From Erysipelotrichaceae bacterium (GTDB lineage: Bacteria > Bacillota_I > Bacilli_A > Erysipelotrichales > Erysipelotrichaceae), in NCBI GenBank assembly GCA_027449005.1, contig DAIDML010000004.1, forward strand, positions 1-8,276: 8,276 nucleotides of DNA, read 5' to 3'. Position numbers and translations under genes: made by a program. This document shows positions 6,663 through 8,276 of the stretch, piece after piece (the first letter of the stretch is position 1; each line of letters opens with the position of its first letter). The notes beneath the pieces are model-generated. The model ran no database searches. It was not told the origin of the DNA and saw only the letters and a program-made list of their open reading frames with translations.

Positions 6663-7511
6663 GGTGGTCTCTTATCTTTGTTGAAAGGTTTACGCTCGGG
6701 TTCAACGTACCCTTCAGGTTTAGGAAGTAAGTCCTTGGCTGACACGTTAACACGGCCCTTTTCATCCACTTCAGTGACAATCACTTTGACGATATCTCCC
6801 ATTTTGAGGACATCTTCAACTTTCTCAACACGTTCATATGAAATCTTAGACACATGAAGTAATCCATCTGTTCCTGGGAACAAGGAGACAAAGGCACCAA
6901 ACTTCTCGATGCGAACGACCTTACCATCAAATATTTCACCAACTTTAGCACTCTTAACAAGTGATTCAATGCGTTGAACCGCTTTATCAATGGCTTCACG
7001 GTTGTGATGATAAATCACCACACGTCCATCATCTTCAATATCAATTTTCACATTGTCACAATCCGCAATGATTTGATTAATCATTTTCCCACCTGGGCCA
7101 ATGATTTCGCGAATCTTATCAACTGGAATTTGAAGTTTATGAAGTTTAGGAGCATATTGACCAACTTCATTACGAGGCTCACTGATCATTTGATTCATGT
7201 TTTCAAGAATAAGCATACGACCAATCTTAGCTTGAGATAACGCTTCTTTTAAGATTTGTGGTGTTAAACCTTCAATCTTAATGTCCATTTGTAATGCTGT
7301 AACCCCAGCTGCTGTACCCGCAACTTTAAAGTCCATATCACCAAAGTGATCTTCCATTCCTTGAATGTCAGAAAGAACGGTATAACTATCTCCATAGGTC
7401 ACTAATCCCATCGCAATACCAGCAACTTGAGGCTTAATCGGTACCCCTGCCGCCATTAATGCCATAGAACCTGCACAAATGGATGCTTGTGATGTGGATC
7501 CATTGGATTCC
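6647..7511 (-). CDS. pnp: Polynucleotide phosphorylase, C-terminal part (5' end lost at inverted junction)
   Basis: PNPase is a trimeric 3'-5' phosphorolytic exoribonuclease of the RNA degradation machinery. This frame encodes the last 287 residues, from [10 protein letters not shown] to PPRRNG. It holds most of the second RNase PH core with the catalytic set in [11 protein letters not shown] (equivalent to E. coli Asp486, Asp492 and Lys494). The KH domain with IIGPGGK follows, then the S1 domain running from [17 protein letters not shown] to GRVNVSAKD, and a basic tail. Homology stops abruptly at 7511. An ATG at 7526-7528 would add only MKQFLQ, which is antisense of the plus-strand pnp copy and not a genuine start. 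The first RNase PH domain is therefore missing from this strand. One residue differs from the other copy: Pro in VPIKPQVAG, where PNPases I recall, and the plus copy, have Ala. Confidence 0.95.
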
Positions 7512-8276
7512 TGAAGAAATTGTTTCAACAGTCAAAATGCACTTTGAAACTCGACTTCGTGAAGCGGTTGCGATCAATGAAAAACTTGTTCGCTATAACA
7601 CCATTGATGAGATTGAAGCTGAAGCTGTAGCTCATTTTGATCAATTCACTTATGACACAGATAGAATTAAAGATAAAACCATCAAACAAGTCAAGGAAGT
7701 ATGTCATGACATTGTGTATGATGAAGTACGTCGTTTAGTCTCTGTTGAGAAGATTCGTCCAGATGGACGTAAAGTCGATGAAATTCGTCCGCTTAATTCT
7801 CAAATTGATTTACTTCCACGTGTTCATGGTAGTGCCATGTTCACTCGTGGTGAAACACAAGTCATTTCTATCGCTACTTTAGGAGCGATGGGAGACACAC
7901 AAATCATTGATGATTTGAGTATGGTTGAATCCAAACGTTTCATGCATCATTACAACTTTCCACCATTCTCTGTAGGAGAAACAGGACGTATGGGATCACC
8001 AGGACGTCGTGAAATTGGTCATGGTGCTTTAGGAGAACGTGCTTTAGCTCAAGTATTACCTAGTGAAGATGAATTCCCATATGCGATTCGTGTCGTTGCG
8101 GAAGTTGTGGAATCCAATGGATCCACATCACAAGCATCCATTTGTGCAGGTTCTATGGCATTAATGGCGGCAGGGGTACCGATTAAGGCTCAAGTTGCTG
8201 GTATTGCGATGGGATTAGTGACCTATGGAGATAGTTATACCGTTCTTTCTGACATTCAAGGAATGGAAGATCACTT
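7344..8276. repeat. 168-bp inverted repeat within pnp (arms 7344-7511 and 8109-8276)
   Basis: By direct base comparison the reverse complement of 7344-7511 matches 8109-8276 at every position but one: 7432 is G (C on the minus strand) against G at 8188. The arms flank 597 bases of pnp sequence on the plus strand. The inner edge of the repeat coincides exactly with the strand switch. The right arm runs to the last base of the window, so the true repeat may be longer. Both arms encode the same stretch of PNPase in the same frame. Confidence 0.97.
7513..8276 (+). CDS. pnp: Polynucleotide phosphorylase, internal part, plus strand (both ends missing)
   Basis: The frame beginning GAA at 7513 is open to the window end and translates to about 254 residues of PNPase. 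In order it gives the all-alpha linker region ([20 protein letters not shown]), the [19 protein letters not shown] segment opening the second RNase PH domain, [11 protein letters not shown], the [20 protein letters not shown] block, [15 protein letters not shown], and [10 protein letters not shown] through to MEDH. It breaks off in the middle of the active site. There is no start codon, ribosome-binding site or first RNase PH domain at its left edge, where the sequence becomes antisense pnp. It overlaps the minus-strand part by 56 codons and complements it: together they cover all but roughly the first 230 residues of one PNPase. Probably one gene split by a fold-back join. Confidence 0.93.

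Noticed and set aside
7526..7528. ATG giving the minus-strand pnp part an MKQFLQ start
   Set aside because: The ATG and following codons are antisense of the plus-strand pnp copy, created by the fold-back join. A true PNPase start lies hundreds of codons earlier.
7344..8276. Invertible DNA element or phase-variation switch
   Set aside because: The repeat arms are ordinary pnp coding sequence, no recombinase gene or site is visible, and inverting the spacer would not restore a full gene.
1..8276. CRISPR array, prophage, transposon, toxin-antitoxin or defence island
   Set aside because: I saw no spaced direct repeats, transposase, integrase, phage or toxin-like genes. Apart from the two unknown operon genes, the content is housekeeping.

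Overview
The window looks like chromosomal DNA from a low-GC, walled Bacillota-type bacterium. MurC, a lipobox lipoprotein, AGGAG-like ribosome-binding sites and U-tract terminators fit this. The standard code is in use: tryptophan is written TGG, no in-frame TGA interrupts the long genes, and stops are TAA or TAG. A relative of Bacilli or Erysipelotrichia is my best inference; the genus cannot be read from the sequence.

Layout. Positions 1-210 hold no convincing gene but carry two terminator-like hairpins. Positions 211-708 (minus) encode a phosphinothricin-acetyltransferase-type GNAT enzyme. Positions 804-6616 form a tightly packed minus-strand operon. In transcription order it encodes a PepV-type dipeptidase, TrmB tRNA (m7G46) methyltransferase, an M42 glutamyl-aminopeptidase-type metallopeptidase, an unrecognised lipoprotein, an unrecognised acidic low-complexity protein, and MurC. 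The genes overlap or are separated by 2 to 20 bases, and murC ends in a strong terminator that embeds its stop codon. The operon joins peptide turnover, tRNA modification and peptidoglycan precursor synthesis. I recall trmB, an M42 peptidase and murC lying in one region in Bacillus, so the two unknown proteins probably sit in a conserved envelope/housekeeping cluster.

Right end. The C-terminal 287 codons of polynucleotide phosphorylase (pnp) lie on the minus strand at 6647-7511. At 7511/7512 the sequence switches strand, and 7513-8276 encodes an earlier, overlapping part of the same protein on the plus strand. The overlap makes a 168-bp inverted repeat (7344-7511 and 8109-8276) with one mismatch. 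Neither half has the PNPase N-terminus or a proper start. A fold-back chimera from amplification or assembly is the most economical explanation. A real inverted partial duplication is the alternative.

I see no CRISPR array, tRNA, rRNA, insertion sequence or defence system. The most novel material is the pair of unrecognised genes between the M42 peptidase and murC. The most striking anomaly is the inverted pnp junction, which is probably technical.
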